Assembly: GCA_030652475.1 (NCBI GenBank)
Contig: JAUSAO010000053.1
Location: 1-44,578, forward strand
Direction: 5' to 3'
DNA: 44,578 bases
DNA from: Gallionella sp.
GTDB lineage: Bacteria > Pseudomonadota > Gammaproteobacteria > Burkholderiales > Gallionellaceae
In this document: piece after piece, positions 44,453 to 44,578 of the stretch
How the letters are laid out: every line of letters begins with the position of its first letter
Position numbering within the stretch: the stretch's first letter is position 1
Notes under the pieces: model-generated
Told to the model about the DNA's origin: nothing
The model's database searches: none
What the model saw: only the letters and a program-made list of their open reading frames with translations
Position numbers and translations under genes: made by a program

Positions 44453-44578
44453 TTACTCGATAACTTTTGCAACCACACCCGCACCCACGGTACGGCCGCC
44501 TTCGCGAATCGCGAAACGCAGACCTTCTTCCATGGCGATCGGGTTGATCAGGCTCACGGTAATGCTGACGTTATCGCC
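44453..44578 (-). CDS. tuf: elongation factor Tu, C-terminal end (gene runs off right edge)
   Basis: The last 41 codons and the stop of tuf. The residues [20 protein letters not shown] and [20 protein letters not shown] are the near-invariant end of EF-Tu domain 3. EF-Tu delivers aminoacyl-tRNA to the ribosome. Its position upstream of rpsJ is the usual str-S10 junction. The rest of the gene is outside the window. Confidence 0.97.
   Translation of the reverse strand, partial: GDNVSITVSLINPIAMEEGLRFAIREGGRTVGAGVVAKVIE

Overview
The window looks like a chromosomal segment of a betaproteobacterium. The proteins resemble those of Nitrosomonadales (Gallionella/Sideroxydans-like freshwater bacteria), although the genus cannot be fixed from the sequence alone. 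Support comes from the complete tuf-S10-spc-alpha ribosomal gene order, the protein sequences, and an oxygen- and redox-oriented chemosensory cluster.

Positions 1-1945 are an accessory region. It carries the end of a brnT toxin gene with its antitoxin gene brnA, a hicA-hicB pair and a pair of tiny membrane-protein genes. Each unit is followed by a structure with the architecture of an integron attC recombination site, one of them cut off. No integrase gene is visible, so this looks like the end of a cassette array or an orphan cassette cluster. It is followed by about 530 bases of repeats. A HEPN/MNT toxin-antitoxin pair comes next, and its toxin gene overlaps nth (endonuclease III). Then come a DUF1841 gene, a small tail-anchored protein and a yajR-like transporter.

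Positions 6168-23565 are a signalling block, all on the plus strand. It starts with a three-PAS NarL-type histidine kinase and its LuxR-type regulator, followed by a lone receiver protein and a minimal chemoreceptor. The next genes are cheY, a STAS protein, cheA, an Aer-like PAS receptor and cheW. These are followed by a soluble protein that keeps only a degenerate receptor tip, a metallo-beta-lactamase-fold protein resembling oxygen-binding diiron proteins, and cheR, cheD and cheB. A heme-c diguanylate cyclase and a PilZ/YcgR-like protein close the block. Most are closely packed and probably form one or two operons that couple oxygen/redox sensing to motility. CheA contains two tandem motifs resembling the c-di-GMP-binding MshEN repeat, which could link the phosphorelay to the adjacent cyclase and PilZ genes.

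Positions 23679-30236 hold uvrA overlapping arfB, then (minus strand) an unusual SapC-like/transmembrane/FGE-sulfatase fusion and cysK. From 30291 to the right edge, all on the minus strand, lies the ribosomal cluster from the end of tuf through rpsJ to rplQ. It includes secY, infA, rpmJ and rpoA, a candidate spc promoter upstream of rplN, and a strong terminator after rplQ.

Several intergenic regions carry palindromic repeats. The most notable are two ~210-base elements (4232-4446 and 13893-14096) whose cores are in opposite orientation. Both share a small hairpin module with two otherwise different repeats that sit inside the S10 operon.
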